The notes: generated by a model from the letters alone, not told the origin. A stretch of 34,327 nt of DNA from Streptosporangium subroseum (GCF_900188345.1 NZ_FZOD01000087.1:1-34327); one strand, 5' to 3'. Numbered from the stretch's first letter, positions 1-8,079 are shown. Numbers and translations: made by a program.

Positions 1-1
1 G

Positions 2-1108
2 CTGGGCTGCCTGGCCGGTCTCCTGCTGTCCGTGGAAGGACTGCACCTGGTGCTGTCGCGGACGGCGCTGCTGGACATCTTCCTGATGTTCTGGGTGCTG
101 GCCGGTTTCGCCTGCCTGGTAGCGGACCGGGATTGGGCTCGCGGTCGGCTCGTCGCCTGGTACGAGTCGTCGCCATTGAGCGATCAGGGTCCGGGGCTGG
201 GTCTGCGGCCGTGGCGGATCGCCGCCGGGCTCTGCCTAGGCGCGGCGTGCGCGGTCAAGTGGTCGGGCATCTTCTTCCTGATCGGCTTCGCCGTGATGTC
301 CCTGCTGTGGGACGCCGGAGCACGCAAGGCGGTCGGGCTGCGCAGGCCGTACGGCGGGGCACTGGCCAAGGACCTGCCTCCCGCCCTCCTGGCGATGGGC
401 CTCCTCCCGGCGCTCACCTACGTGGCCTCGTGGACCGGCTGGTTCGTCTCCTCCGCCGGCTGGGGCCGCAACTGGGCGCAGGCCACCTCGCAGGGCCCGG
501 CGTTCTTCGTCTTCGACTCGATCCGCTCGTGGCTGAGCTACCACATGCAGGTCCTGAGCTTCCACACCGGCCTGGCGACCCATCACAACTACCAGTCGAC
601 GCCGTGGAGCTGGCCGCTGCTGCTGCGCCCGGTGGCGTTCTTCTACGAGAGCCCCAAGACCGGCTGCGGGGCCGGCCAGAGCTGCTCCCAGGCCGTGCTC
701 GGGGTCGGCACCCCGGTCATCTGGTACGGCGCGCTGGCCGCGCTGATCGCGATGATCGCCTGGTACGTCGCCACTCGCGACTGGCGTGCCGGAGCGGTAC
801 TGGCGAGTTACGCCTTCGGCTGGCTGCCCTGGTTCTACTGGGCGATCGCCGACAACCGGACGATGTTCCTGTTCTACGCGATTCCCATGGTCCCGTTCAT
901 GATCCTGGCGATCGTGCTCGCGGCCGGACTGATCATCGGTCCCGCGGACGCCCCACCGGTCCGGAGGATGGTCGGCGCCCTGGGCGTCGGCGTCTTCACA
1001 CTGCTGGCACTTCTCAACTTCTGGTGGCTCTACCCGGTGCTCACCGCGGAGGTCCTCCCCTATGCGGAGTGGAGTGCGCGCATGCTTTTCAAGAAGGGTT
1101 GGATCTGA
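2..1108 (+). CDS. Dolichyl-phosphate-mannose-protein mannosyltransferase, C-terminal part (5' end outside window)
   Basis: This is the C-terminal part of a Pmt-family protein O-mannosyltransferase, a multi-pass membrane enzyme that moves mannose from polyprenyl-phosphate-mannose to Ser/Thr of exported proteins. The reading frame is open from base 2 with no start needed, so the gene begins upstream of the window. Visible family features are SRTALLDIFLMF near the start, KWSGIFFLIGF in a membrane segment, a loop with HTGLATHHNYQSTPWSWPLL (the HxYxSxPWxWPL pattern typical of bacterial Pmt), and a run of hydrophobic helices to the end, including the NRTMFLFYAIPMVPF segment. Known for the family: substrates are Sec-exported lipoproteins and phosphate-binding proteins. 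It ends in TGA 47 bases before the next start. The family call is firm; the N-terminal catalytic part cannot be seen. Confidence 0.93.
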   Translation: MGCLAGLLLSVEGLHLVLSRTALLDIFLMFWVLAGFACLVADRDWARGRLVAWYESSPLSDQGPGLGLRPWRIAAGLCLGAACAVKWSGIFFLIGFAVMSLLWDAGARKAVGLRRPYGGALAKDLPPALLAMGLLPALTYVASWTGWFVSSAGWGRNWAQATSQGPAFFVFDSIRSWLSYHMQVLSFHTGLATHHNYQSTPWSWPLLLRPVAFFYESPKTGCGAGQSCSQAVLGVGTPVIWYGALAALIAMIAWYVATRDWRAGAVLASYAFGWLPWFYWAIADNRTMFLFYAIPMVPFMILAIVLAAGLIIGPADAPPVRRMVGALGVGVFTLLALLNFWWLYPVLTAEVLPYAEWSARMLFKKGWI

Positions 1109-1155
1109 CCGTCCACCTATGATCCACTTAAAGCAGATTCCTTAGGGTAGGCAGC

Positions 1156-2433
1156 GTGCACGATCCATTACGTCACGTTCATCGTCAGGGCAGGCCCGCA
1201 TACGGCAGACTTCGCAATATGCCTGCACCGGACGTGGCCGCGCTCCTCTTCGAGCTGGAGCGTTCCGAGCCTGACTACGCCGAGCACGCCCGAAGCGCGA
1301 TCGACTGGTTGACCGGTGGCGAGCCACTGGAGACGATCACAGAGCTCAACATGTGCGAGTTCCTCTGGTACACCCTGCCCACCAAGATCAGTGGTGACCG
1401 CGCCGCGGTCGCCCACGCGCTCGGCCGGCTCCTGCGGCTGGGCGGTCTCGAGCGCTACGCCGCTCTCTGCTCCTCTCCCACGACCGCGCAGATCCTCCGC
1501 ACCTACAGCCGCCTCGGCGAGAGCGCCGGGATGGCCGCCTACCAGAGCGCCCTCGAGGCCACGGGGGTGTTCCCTCCCGACGTGCCGGAGCTGCGGTGGA
1601 GCTCGATCATGGGCCCGGAGGAGCTGGGCGCCCACGGCGCCTGCTCGGCCGCGCTGGAGCTGGCCATCGTCTCCGGAGAGCTCGCTCCCGGTTCCCCTGA
1701 ACGGGAGACCCTCACCCGCCACTGGCTGACCACGCCCCGCGCCGAGTTAGGCGGCGACAACTGGCTCCACCGGGTCCAGGGCGAGCGGCTGAACCGCTGG
1801 GTCCTCGGCCGGGGCACCGCCTGGCGCGAGCTCGCCCAGCCCTTCGAGGTGCGCCTGCACGCTCCCATCCCGGCTCCGGACGAAGACCATCTGGAGGCGT
1901 TGCGCTGGCTGCTGGCCATGGGCTGCCGGCCCGGAGGGATCGCGCTGACCCAGCGGCACAACCTCGCCCGGTCCGTGCTCGCCGAGAGCACCTGGAGCGG
2001 CACCGAGCTGGCGGCGGCCCGCGAGGTGGCCCAGGGACAGATGAACGCGCTGGCCCAGGCCGGAAGGCGGCTGGTGACCACTCCCGCGGGCAAACTCCTG
2101 CTCGACGACCCCGACCTGCTCTGGGAGGCCGCGGCCGCCGCGCTGCTGGCCCCGGCGTCGGGGGAGAACGGATTCCGGGCCTCGGCCAGAGAGGTGGCGC
2201 TGATGCTGCTCGCCGACGACTCGCCCCTCGACCGTGACCGCGTCACCGCGGTGATCGACTGTGCGGAGTGGCAGACCCTGGAGGTCGACGCCTCGCTGGC
2301 CGAGCTGGGGCGGCGCCTGGACGCCTTCGGGCTCCGGGTGGAGGGCAAGCTCACCCCCGCGGGCCGATCGGCCGCCCTGGCCGCGCTGAGAAACCACGCC
2401 CTGCGGCCACGCCAGTACGTCAACATCGCCTGA
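1156..2433 (+). CDS. Hypothetical protein, 425 aa, helical, unrecognised
   Basis: I do not recognise this protein. It is predicted to be soluble and largely alpha-helical, with no signal peptide or membrane segment. The GTG at 1156 has a weak AGGG-like site upstream. An ATG at 1219 (MPAPDVAALLFELE) would remove a basic 21-residue leader that looks unlike the rest and may be the truer start, although no Shine-Dalgarno sequence is evident there. A segment around residues 240-275 (LALTQ-type 'GGIALTQRHNLARSVL') has the look of a small helix-turn-helix-like unit. The tail is Ala/Leu-rich and ends in LRPRQYVNIA. It follows the mannosyltransferase in the same direction, so co-transcription is possible. 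The downstream gap holds the 36-bp tandem repeat. Confidence 0.75.
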   Translation: MHDPLRHVHRQGRPAYGRLRNMPAPDVAALLFELERSEPDYAEHARSAIDWLTGGEPLETITELNMCEFLWYTLPTKISGDRAAVAHALGRLLRLGGLERYAALCSSPTTAQILRTYSRLGESAGMAAYQSALEATGVFPPDVPELRWSSIMGPEELGAHGACSAALELAIVSGELAPGSPERETLTRHWLTTPRAELGGDNWLHRVQGERLNRWVLGRGTAWRELAQPFEVRLHAPIPAPDEDHLEALRWLLAMGCRPGGIALTQRHNLARSVLAESTWSGTELAAAREVAQGQMNALAQAGRRLVTTPAGKLLLDDPDLLWEAAAAALLAPASGENGFRASAREVALMLLADDSPLDRDRVTAVIDCAEWQTLEVDASLAELGRRLDAFGLRVEGKLTPAGRSAALAALRNHALRPRQYVNIA

Positions 2434-2520
2434 AGCCATGTCCTTTCCAGTCTTCTCCAGGCTTTCCCCCCTCTTTCCAACAGAGCCGGTACGTTGAGGG
2501 GATGATGAAGACATCCGGTA

Positions 2521-2628
2521 CAGCCGTATGGTCGCAGACCGGGGCGATTCCCAGCGCAGCCGTATGATCTCGGGCCGAGATGCTTCTCAGCGCGGCCGTA
2601 CAGCCACGGGCCCAGAGGGTTCTCGACG
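2521..2628 (+). repeat. Three tandem imperfect 36-bp repeats
   Basis: Three head-to-tail units of exactly 36 bases lie at 2521-2556, 2557-2592 and 2593-2628. Units 1 and 2 both open with CAGCCGTATG and close with TCCCAGCG or TCTCAGCG; unit 3 is more diverged (opens CGGCCGTACA, closes TTCTCGACG). By hand, units 1 and 2 agree at 27 of 36 positions and units 2 and 3 at 25 of 36. Because 36 is a multiple of 3, the minus strand reads as 12-residue repeats ending TAAL, TAAL and TAVP within a possible 78-residue frame (2656 to 2420). I think this is an intergenic tandem repeat rather than a gene, as the frame shows no other coding character and overlaps the 3' end of the preceding gene. There are no spacers, so it is not a CRISPR array. 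Confidence 0.8.
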
Positions 2629-2668
2629 CTACGTGTGGCTGATTATTCCGTTTCATCGTGGGCAGTGA

Positions 2669-4027
2669 GTGAAAGTGCCCGAGCCCACCTCCGTTGACCG
2701 CCCCGAAGTCCCGGCAACGTCCCCGCCCACCACCGGCGCCTCATCGGCCGGCTCGGGCGCCCTCACCGTCGACTCCTCAGCATCCGGGTCGACGACCCCG
2801 ACCGGCGCCTCATCGCCGCCCAGACCGGCGGCCTCCACCGGCACCCCCTCACCGCCCAGACCGGCGACCCCGGCCGACGACCTCGGCGCCGTCCCCTCCG
2901 CGGTCGAACCGCTTCTCAGCTCCGCCGGTCCCGTGCTCCCGTTGAACGCCCCGTCCGCCTCCGAGCCCACTTCCAAGCTCCCCTTCGGCCGCCCGGGGCG
3001 CTCGATGAGCGGCAACCCCTTCGTGTTCGGCTTCACCGCCGCCCTCGGCGTGCTCACCGCGTGGTGGCTGGTGCAGGCCGTGATGAGCGCGAGTTCGGTG
3101 CTGATCCTCATCATCGTCTCGCTCTTCCTCGCCATCGGCCTGAATCCGGCCGTCGAGGCCCTTCAGAAACGCAGGCTCCCGCGCCTGGTCGCGATCACCA
3201 TCGTCTTCCTCGGCGTCATCCTGGTCTTCGTCGCCTTCGGCCTGGCCGTGGTGCCTCCGCTCACCACGCAGTCCACGGAGTTCGTGGACAAGCTCCCGCA
3301 GTACGTCCAGGAACTGCAGAACAACCCGACGATCCGCGACCTGGACCAGCGTTTCCAGCTGCTGACCAAGCTCCAGCAGTACGTGACGAGCGGCGACTTC
3401 GGCACCCAGATGTTCGGCGGGGTGCTCGGCATCGGGTCGGTCGTCATCGGGGCGGTCTTCAACTCGCTGACGGTCCTGGTCCTGACGCTCTACTTCCTGG
3501 GCTCGCTGAACTCGCTCAAGAAGCTGGCCTACCGCCTGGTCCCCCGGTCCCGCCGGACCCGTGCCAGCCTGCTCGGCGACCAGATCATCGACAGCATCGG
3601 CGGCTACGTCGCCGGAAACCTGATCATCTCGCTGATCGCCGGCGTGACGACCTTCTTCTTCCTGACCTTCATGAAGGTGCCCTACGCCCTGGCCCTCGCC
3701 CTCCTCGTGGCCCTGACCGACCTCATCCCGCTGGTCGGCGCCTTCATCGGGGCAGGAGTCGCCTCCCTGGTCGGCTTTTTCGTCTCACCCACCGTCGGCA
3801 TCGTCTGCCTCGTCTTCTTCACCATCTACCAGCAGATCGAGAACTACTGGATCGCGCCGAGCGTGATGAAGAGCTCGGTGGACGTTCCTCCACTCGCCAC
3901 GATCGTCGGCGCCCTGCTCGGCGGTGCGCTGCTCGGCGTGCTGGGCGCGCTGCTGGGCATCCCGCTGGTCGCGGCCATCCTGCTCATCCTCCGCGAGGTG
4001 GTCTTCCCCCGTCAGGAACGGGCCTGA
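2669..4027 (+). CDS. AI-2E/PerM-family membrane transporter with Pro/Ser/Thr-rich N-terminal extension
   Basis: This is a UPF0118/AI-2E exporter (PerM) family membrane protein of 452 residues. Residues 1 to about 110 are a low-complexity cytoplasmic tail rich in Pro, Ser, Thr and Ala, with an internal near-duplication (SSPPRPA / PSPPRPA) visible in the DNA. The family core follows: two N-terminal helices (about 113-160), a third helix at IAITIVFLGVILVFVAFGLAVV, the extracytoplasmic helical segment (VDKLPQYVQELQNNPTI), then four or five helices including the conserved ALTDLIPLVGAFIGA and YQQIENYWIAPSVMK motifs. Family members have been linked to AI-2 export, Na+/H+ antiport or general efflux, so the substrate here is unknown. 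The start is uncertain: GTG 2669, GTG 2675, or ATG 3006 just before the first helix. It is monocistronic by context. Confidence 0.88.
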   Translation: MKVPEPTSVDRPEVPATSPPTTGASSAGSGALTVDSSASGSTTPTGASSPPRPAASTGTPSPPRPATPADDLGAVPSAVEPLLSSAGPVLPLNAPSASEPTSKLPFGRPGRSMSGNPFVFGFTAALGVLTAWWLVQAVMSASSVLILIIVSLFLAIGLNPAVEALQKRRLPRLVAITIVFLGVILVFVAFGLAVVPPLTTQSTEFVDKLPQYVQELQNNPTIRDLDQRFQLLTKLQQYVTSGDFGTQMFGGVLGIGSVVIGAVFNSLTVLVLTLYFLGSLNSLKKLAYRLVPRSRRTRASLLGDQIIDSIGGYVAGNLIISLIAGVTTFFFLTFMKVPYALALALLVALTDLIPLVGAFIGAGVASLVGFFVSPTVGIVCLVFFTIYQQIENYWIAPSVMKSSVDVPPLATIVGALLGGALLGVLGALLGIPLVAAILLILREVVFPRQERA

Positions 4028-4039
4028 TCGTTCCCGGGT

Positions 4040-4312
4040 CGGGATCTTCCCGCCCCGGAACGCCGCCGGCTCCCTCCGCGGGGTTTCCGGCAGGGCGCTA
4101 CGGCGGATGTGTACGACGAGCGCTTCGGGCTCTCCGACAAGCAACTGGAGCCGCACGTCGCCAGGTTGCTTCCCCGGGAACGGCTTCTCGCGGAGTGCGA
4201 CGTCATCGTGCTCCCCAAACCACCGGCCGAGGATCTCGCGGCGTTGCGCGAGGGGCAGACCCTCTGGGGCCGGCCGCACTGCGTCCAAGACCAGAAGGTG
4301 ACCCACCGGGGC
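4040..4312 (+). pseudogene. Remnant of alanine dehydrogenase/PNT-type (carboxyethyl-ornithine synthase-like) N-terminal domain
   Basis: The plus frame just after the AI-2E gene contains YDERFGLSDKQLEPHVARLL, then ECDVIVLPKP and EGQTLWGRPHCVQDQKVT. These match in order the N-terminal substrate domain of the alanine dehydrogenase/pyridine nucleotide transhydrogenase superfamily, in the subgroup annotated as N(5)-(carboxyethyl)ornithine synthase or NAD-binding alanine dehydrogenase (pattern 'ADVIVLPKP...L..GQTLWGWPHCVQD'). Upstream in the same frame, PERRRLPP resembles the family's DERRLPLHP start motif, but about 20 residues that should lie between it and YDERFGL are missing. After VTHRGL the similarity stops and the Rossmann NAD-binding domain is absent. 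I read it as a doubly truncated relic left between two convergent genes. It is recognised from motif memory only. Confidence 0.6.
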
Positions 4313-4319
4313 CTGGTGT

Positions 4320-4799
4320 CTATCCGCGGCGTGACGGCACCGCCTCGATGTCTTCGCGGGCCAGGGCGCGCCCGCAGTGGTGGCAGACGTGGTCGACGTC
4401 CAGACGGTGCCCGCAGTCGTGCCGGAACATCAGCGCGGGCTCTCGCACCACCCACTTGTCGCCCCACTGAAACAGGGAGAGCAGCACCGGAAACAACTCC
4501 CGGCCCGCTTCGGTGAGGTGGTACTCGTAGCGCGGAGGGTGCTCGCTGTACTGCCGCCGTTCGACCACTCCGGAGCCTTCGAGCTTGCGCAACCGGTCGG
4601 CGAGGATGTCGCGCGACGCACCGGTGAAACCGGCGATCTGCCCGAAGCGGTGGACGCCGTACCCCATCTCCCTGATTGCCAGCAGCGACCATCGCTCACC
4701 CAGGACGTCCAGCGAGGCGGCGAGCGAGCAGGGCCTGACGCCGACGGGCTGGTTCGCCATAACGGACGTTCCGCCGGGTCCTTCGTTCTTCTCCATCAC
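4320..4799 (-). CDS. HxlR-family winged-helix transcriptional regulator
   Basis: This is an HxlR/DUF24-family regulator (159 aa). It has the family hallmarks: PCSLAASLDVLGERWSLLAI at the N-terminus, then the recognition region FGQIAGFTGASRDILADRLR and the wing VERRQYSEHPPRYEYHLTEAGRELFPVL. The C-terminal end carries CGH...CHHCG, a Cys/His cluster that could bind zinc, seen in the longer HxlR members. It lies head-to-head with a DHA2 exporter, the usual arrangement for a local repressor, with 93 bases between them. The start is uncertain: GTG 4799, ATG 4796 or ATG 4760 (MANQPVGVRPC). The conserved core begins just after the last, so all remain possible. The effector is unknown. Confidence 0.9.
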   Translation of the reverse strand: MMEKNEGPGGTSVMANQPVGVRPCSLAASLDVLGERWSLLAIREMGYGVHRFGQIAGFTGASRDILADRLRKLEGSGVVERRQYSEHPPRYEYHLTEAGRELFPVLLSLFQWGDKWVVREPALMFRHDCGHRLDVDHVCHHCGRALAREDIEAVPSRRG

Positions 4800-4810
4800 A
4801 TCAGAGTAGT

Positions 4811-4862
4811 CGGTTGTCTTTTCCTACGCACTCCTGTTAGCGTCCACCAGGTAAGTTGGAAA
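4811..4862 (+). promoter_or_regulatory. Putative promoter/operator between HxlR and DHA2 exporter
   Basis: The divergent gap has an imperfect inverted repeat, TTTCCTAC (4820-4827) and GTTGGAAA (4855-4862), seven of eight positions symmetric, centred near 4841. A plausible plus-strand promoter overlaps it: TTGTCT (4814-4819) with TTAGCG/TAGCGT about 17-18 bases downstream. HxlR proteins usually bind such symmetric sites in the shared promoter. This is inference from symmetry and position only. Confidence 0.4.
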
Positions 4863-4892
4863 TCACAACACACGATGTGACGAGGGCCTTTC

Positions 4893-6359
4893 ATGTCCAT
4901 CCCAGAGCCGGCACCGGCCGGCACGGCACACGGAGCGACGCCGTCCGGCGTGCGGACCGCGATACCGAGCCCCGCCGAGGCATCGGCGACGAGACGCCAC
5001 GGACTGCGGGTGCTGGCCCTGGGCAGCCTCGGGGTGTTCGTGGTGTTCCTGGACACCACGATCGTGAACGTCGCGTTCGAGACGATCAGCCGCAGCTTCC
5101 ACACGACGATCGGGCACCTCGCGTGGGTGCTGAACGCCTACAGCCTGGTCTTCGCGGCCATGCTGATCCCGGCGGGCCGCCTGGCCGACAGGTACGGCCG
5201 CAAGCGCATGTTCCTGATCGGGCTGACCGGCTTCGCCGTGATGAGCGCGCTGTGCGGCCTCGCCCCGGATGCCGGGGTGCTCATCGCCGGCCGGGCTCTG
5301 CAGGCCGTCTTCGCGGCTCTCGTGGTCCCGACCTCCCTGGCCCTGGTCCTGCCCGAGTTCCCGGCCGGCAGGCGCCACGTCGCGGTCGGCACCTGGGGGG
5401 CGATGGGCGCGGCGGCGGCGGCCCTCGGCCCGACCCTGGGCGCACTGCTCACCGAGTACGCCTCGTGGCGGTGGATCTTCCTGGTTAACGTCCCGATCTG
5501 CGCGATCGTCATCGCCTTCGGCGTGCGCCTGCTGCGGGAGTCCCGTGACCCGCACGCCACCGGCATCCCCGACCCGATCGGGGTCGTGCTGGTCGCCGCC
5601 GTTCCCGCGCTCCTCAGCCTCGCCATCATCGAGGGCCCGGCCTGGGGCTGGTCCGACCCCCGGGTGATCGGCGCGTTCGTCCTCGCCGCGGTGTTGCTTC
5701 CCGCCTTCCTGTGGCGCTCCGCGGTCGCCGCACACCCGGTGATGGACCTCGCGCTGTTCAAGGTCCGGCAGTTCCGCCTGACCAACGCCGCCACCCTGCT
5801 GTTCGCCACCGCGTTCTACGGGATGCTGCTCGGCAACATCATCTTCCTGCAGACCGTGTGGCACTACTCGGTCCTGATCGCCGCGCTCGCGAGCGCCCCC
5901 GGCCCCCTGGTGGTCACCCTGGTCGCCCGGTCGGCCAGCAAGCTGGCCGACCGCATCGGCTACCGTCCCGTGCTGATCGCCGGAGCCGTCTTCTGGGCCG
6001 CCGGTTCGGCGGCGTTCGCGCTCATGGTCGGCGGGTCTCCGCAGTGGGCGACCCACTGGCTGCCCTGGACCCTGCTCATCGGACTCGGCATCGGACTGAC
6101 GCTCCCCGTCCAGTCCGGTGCCGCCGTCGAGTCGCTGCCGGCGGCCCACTACGCCATCGGCTCGGCCGTCAACTCCAGTTTCAGGCAGCTGGGCGCCGTA
6201 CTCGGCATCAGCGTCTTCGTCGCCGTCCTGGGCGCCTCCACCCCGGCCACGGCTCTGGACGACTTCCATCGCACCTGGTGGGTGTTCGCGGCGGTGGGCC
6301 TGGCCGCCGGCGCCGTCCTGCTCGTTCCGCGGCTGCGACGCGGCCCCGTACAGGCCTGA
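4893..6359 (+). CDS. DHA2-family (EmrB/QacA) MFS drug exporter
   Basis: This is a 488-residue major facilitator of the 14-helix DHA2 drug:H+ antiporter type. Visible motifs are the first-helix FVVFLDTTIVNVAFETI, the MFS motif A loop GRLADRYGRKRMFLIG between helices 2 and 3, and the motif C-like stretch GAMGAAAAALGPTLGALL in helix 5. The next helix contains WRWIFLVNVPI, typical of the subfamily. The ATG at 4893 has a GAGGGC site upstream and follows the HxlR operator region. It probably extrudes a toxic or antibiotic compound sensed by the HxlR protein. The substrate cannot be told from sequence. A hairpin (6375-6393) follows the stop. Confidence 0.92.
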   Translation: MSIPEPAPAGTAHGATPSGVRTAIPSPAEASATRRHGLRVLALGSLGVFVVFLDTTIVNVAFETISRSFHTTIGHLAWVLNAYSLVFAAMLIPAGRLADRYGRKRMFLIGLTGFAVMSALCGLAPDAGVLIAGRALQAVFAALVVPTSLALVLPEFPAGRRHVAVGTWGAMGAAAAALGPTLGALLTEYASWRWIFLVNVPICAIVIAFGVRLLRESRDPHATGIPDPIGVVLVAAVPALLSLAIIEGPAWGWSDPRVIGAFVLAAVLLPAFLWRSAVAAHPVMDLALFKVRQFRLTNAATLLFATAFYGMLLGNIIFLQTVWHYSVLIAALASAPGPLVVTLVARSASKLADRIGYRPVLIAGAVFWAAGSAAFALMVGGSPQWATHWLPWTLLIGLGIGLTLPVQSGAAVESLPAAHYAIGSAVNSSFRQLGAVLGISVFVAVLGASTPATALDDFHRTWWVFAAVGLAAGAVLLVPRLRRGPVQA

Positions 6360-6374
6360 CCGCCGGCCTCGCGG

Positions 6375-6393
6375 GCGAGCGAGCGGCGCTCGC
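6375..6393. terminator. GC-rich hairpin between convergent genes
   Basis: GCGAGCG (6375-6381) and CGCTCGC (6387-6393) form a perfect 7-bp stem with loop AGCGG. It sits between the stops of the exporter and the convergent peptidase E gene. There is no U tract, as is common for actinobacterial terminators. Confidence 0.5.
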
Positions 6394-6423
6394 GGGAGGT
6401 CCGGAAATCGCCGACGGCCGGTC

Positions 6424-7158
6424 TCAGGGCAGCCAGTGACGAGCGGGAAGGACTTTCTCCCGGTGCTGCCCCGCGCCATCGGATTCGACGAACCACGCGT
6501 GCCGATCCGGAAGGACGCCGAGGACCTCGTGGAGCCGGGTGCCTACGTAGTGCAGGGCGACGCCGTCCTCGGTCGCGTAGCCCGAGGGGAGATCGCCCTT
6601 GCCGACGAGCTCGCGAAAACGCCGGCGCCGAGGCTGGTCGCCCAGGTCGTCGTGGACCCCGTTGCTGAACGGCAGGAGGCCCAGCCCGTTGTCGACGGCG
6701 CCGAGGTCGTCGCCGAAGGAGTCGGTCACTCCGCCCAGATGCCAGCAGAGGCTGCCCGCGCTCTGCCCGGCCAGCACCACCCCCGCCTCCCAGCACTCCC
6801 GCAAGATCGCGTCAAGCCGATGCGCACGCCACACCGCCAGCAGGTTCACCACGCTGCCGCCCGACACGAAGATCACATCCTGAGCCAGCAGATGAGCCCG
6901 GACGTCGGCCACGTTCGGCCGGACGAACAGCTCCAGGTGTGACAGGTCGGCGTCCCCGAAGGACCCGGCCCGCGCATACCAGTGATCGATGTATTCGCGG
7001 GAGTCACCCACCGCGGTGGCGATGAGACACATACGCGGCCTGGGCACACCGGTGAGCCGCATCGCCTGCCATATCTGAACGCCCACCCGCTCCGGAGGAA
7101 AATCCTCGGGCGGATTGAGCACTCCCGAACACGCCAAGATCTGCCGCTCTCTGACCAT
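6424..7158 (-). CDS. Peptidase E-like serine peptidase (family S51)
   Basis: This is a type 1 peptidase E / S51 family protein, 244 residues from the ATG at 7158. S51 members are cytoplasmic serine hydrolases (Asp-dipeptidase, cyanophycinase). The family pattern is visible: an early ILACSG strand, VIFVSGGSVVNLLAVWR (the GGxxxxLL substrate loop), and the nucleophile elbow VVLAGQSAGSLCW with Ser in GxSAG. The end contains VALHYVGTRLHEVL. I chose ATG 7158 over an upstream frame extension to 7260 because MVRERQILACSG matches family N-termini and AAGGCGA lies upstream at suitable spacing. It is divergent from the haemoglobin fusion and convergent with the exporter. Confidence 0.88.
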   Translation of the reverse strand: MVRERQILACSGVLNPPEDFPPERVGVQIWQAMRLTGVPRPRMCLIATAVGDSREYIDHWYARAGSFGDADLSHLELFVRPNVADVRAHLLAQDVIFVSGGSVVNLLAVWRAHRLDAILRECWEAGVVLAGQSAGSLCWHLGGVTDSFGDDLGAVDNGLGLLPFSNGVHDDLGDQPRRRRFRELVGKGDLPSGYATEDGVALHYVGTRLHEVLGVLPDRHAWFVESDGAGQHREKVLPARHWLP

Positions 7159-7253
7159 GAACACATCGCCTTGCCTGGTAGAGGTTCCTCGCAAATCAGC
7201 GTCGCCCGCGCACAGGCCTCCGTGACATGACCGGCGTACGCTCTCCCAAAACC

Positions 7254-7282
7254 TTGCCAATCCTTGATTACAAGATTACGTT
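7254..7282 (+). promoter_or_regulatory. Candidate promoter for the haemoglobin fusion gene
   Basis: TTGCCA (7254-7259) and TACGTT (7277-7282) are spaced by 17 bases, matching a housekeeping sigma pattern, and lie 35 bases upstream of the GTG at 7318. A small CTTG-ATTA-CAAG palindrome lies in the spacer. The start has GGAGA at 7308-7312. Confidence 0.45.
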
Positions 7283-7317
7283 GATTCGCGTCGAACCCCT
7301 TAAAGCCGGAGATCCGT

Positions 7318-8079
7318 GTGACCGTCGAATACATCCGCTACCGCGTTCCCGAAGATCGGCACGACACGTTCGAGGCCGCCTACACACGAGCCGCCGCCTG
7401 TCTCCGCGCCGCCCCGCAGTGCGTGGACTACGAGCTCGCCCGGTGCGAGGAGGAGCCTTCCTGCCACATCCTGCGAATCACCTGGACCTCGGTGCACGAC
7501 CACCTGGAGGGGTTCCGGAAGAGTGAGAACTTCGCACTCTTTTTCGCCGAGATCCGGCCGTACGTGCCGTACATCGAGGAGATGCGCCACTACCGTCCCA
7601 CCGCCGTCCACGGCCAGGGCGGCTCGATCCCGACGCTCTACGAGTGGGCCGGTGGAGCCGAGGCCCTTGAGCGGTTGACCGAGCGGTTCTACGAGCACGT
7701 CGTGACGGACGACCTGCTCAAGCCGCTCTTCGCCCACATGAACTCCGACCACCCGCGCTACGTGGCCATGTGGTTGTCAGAGGTCTTCGGCGGACCTTCC
7801 CGCTACACGGACGAGCGCGGTGGTTACCCGCACATGCTCTCCAAGCACCTCGGCAGGGCGATCGGCGAGCCGCAGCGCCGCCGCTGGGTGAGCCTGCTGC
7901 TGGACGCGGCCGACGAGGTGGGCCTCCCCGGCGATCCGGAGTTCCGTGCGGCCTTCGCCGGCTACATCGAGTGGGGCACCCGCCTGGCGGTGGAGAACTC
8001 CCGGCCCGGCGCCGACCCGATCCGGCAGGCTCCCGTTCCCCACTGGGGCTGGGGCGTCGCCCCGCCGTACCTGCCCTGA
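7318..8079 (+). CDS. Antibiotic biosynthesis monooxygenase (ABM)-group II truncated haemoglobin fusion
   Basis: The protein has two domains in 253 residues. Residues 1 to about 92 have the ABM fold pattern (YIRYRVPEDRHDTFEAAY, then an ILRITWTSVHDHLEGFRKS strand-helix). Residues about 106-230 are a group II truncated haemoglobin, opening with TLYEWAGGAEALERLTERFY. Aligned by eye with mycobacterial trHbO, Tyr125 is B10, Phe138 is CD1, His177 is the proximal F8 haem ligand, and Trp190, 13 residues on, is the group II TrpG8. All key haem-pocket positions are therefore present. ABM-trHb chimeras are known from streptomycetes. The physiological role is unsettled; oxygen or NO chemistry coupled to oxidation of an aromatic substrate is plausible. 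It stands alone on the plus strand. Confidence 0.92.
   Translation: MTVEYIRYRVPEDRHDTFEAAYTRAAACLRAAPQCVDYELARCEEEPSCHILRITWTSVHDHLEGFRKSENFALFFAEIRPYVPYIEEMRHYRPTAVHGQGGSIPTLYEWAGGAEALERLTERFYEHVVTDDLLKPLFAHMNSDHPRYVAMWLSEVFGGPSRYTDERGGYPHMLSKHLGRAIGEPQRRRWVSLLLDAADEVGLPGDPEFRAAFAGYIEWGTRLAVENSRPGADPIRQAPVPHWGWGVAPPYLP

Noticed and set aside
2521..2628. CRISPR array
   Set aside because: The 36-base units are contiguous with no spacers and no cas genes are nearby.
3061..4470. 469-residue plus-strand frame across the AI-2E gene
   Set aside because: It is an out-of-frame shadow rich in Arg/Pro/His and crosses the stop of the real gene.
4863..6479. 538-residue minus-strand open frame opposite the first DHA2 exporter
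   Set aside because: It mirrors the exporter frame, is Arg/Gly/Glu/Asp-rich with no domain, and is a typical antisense artefact of GC-rich coding DNA.
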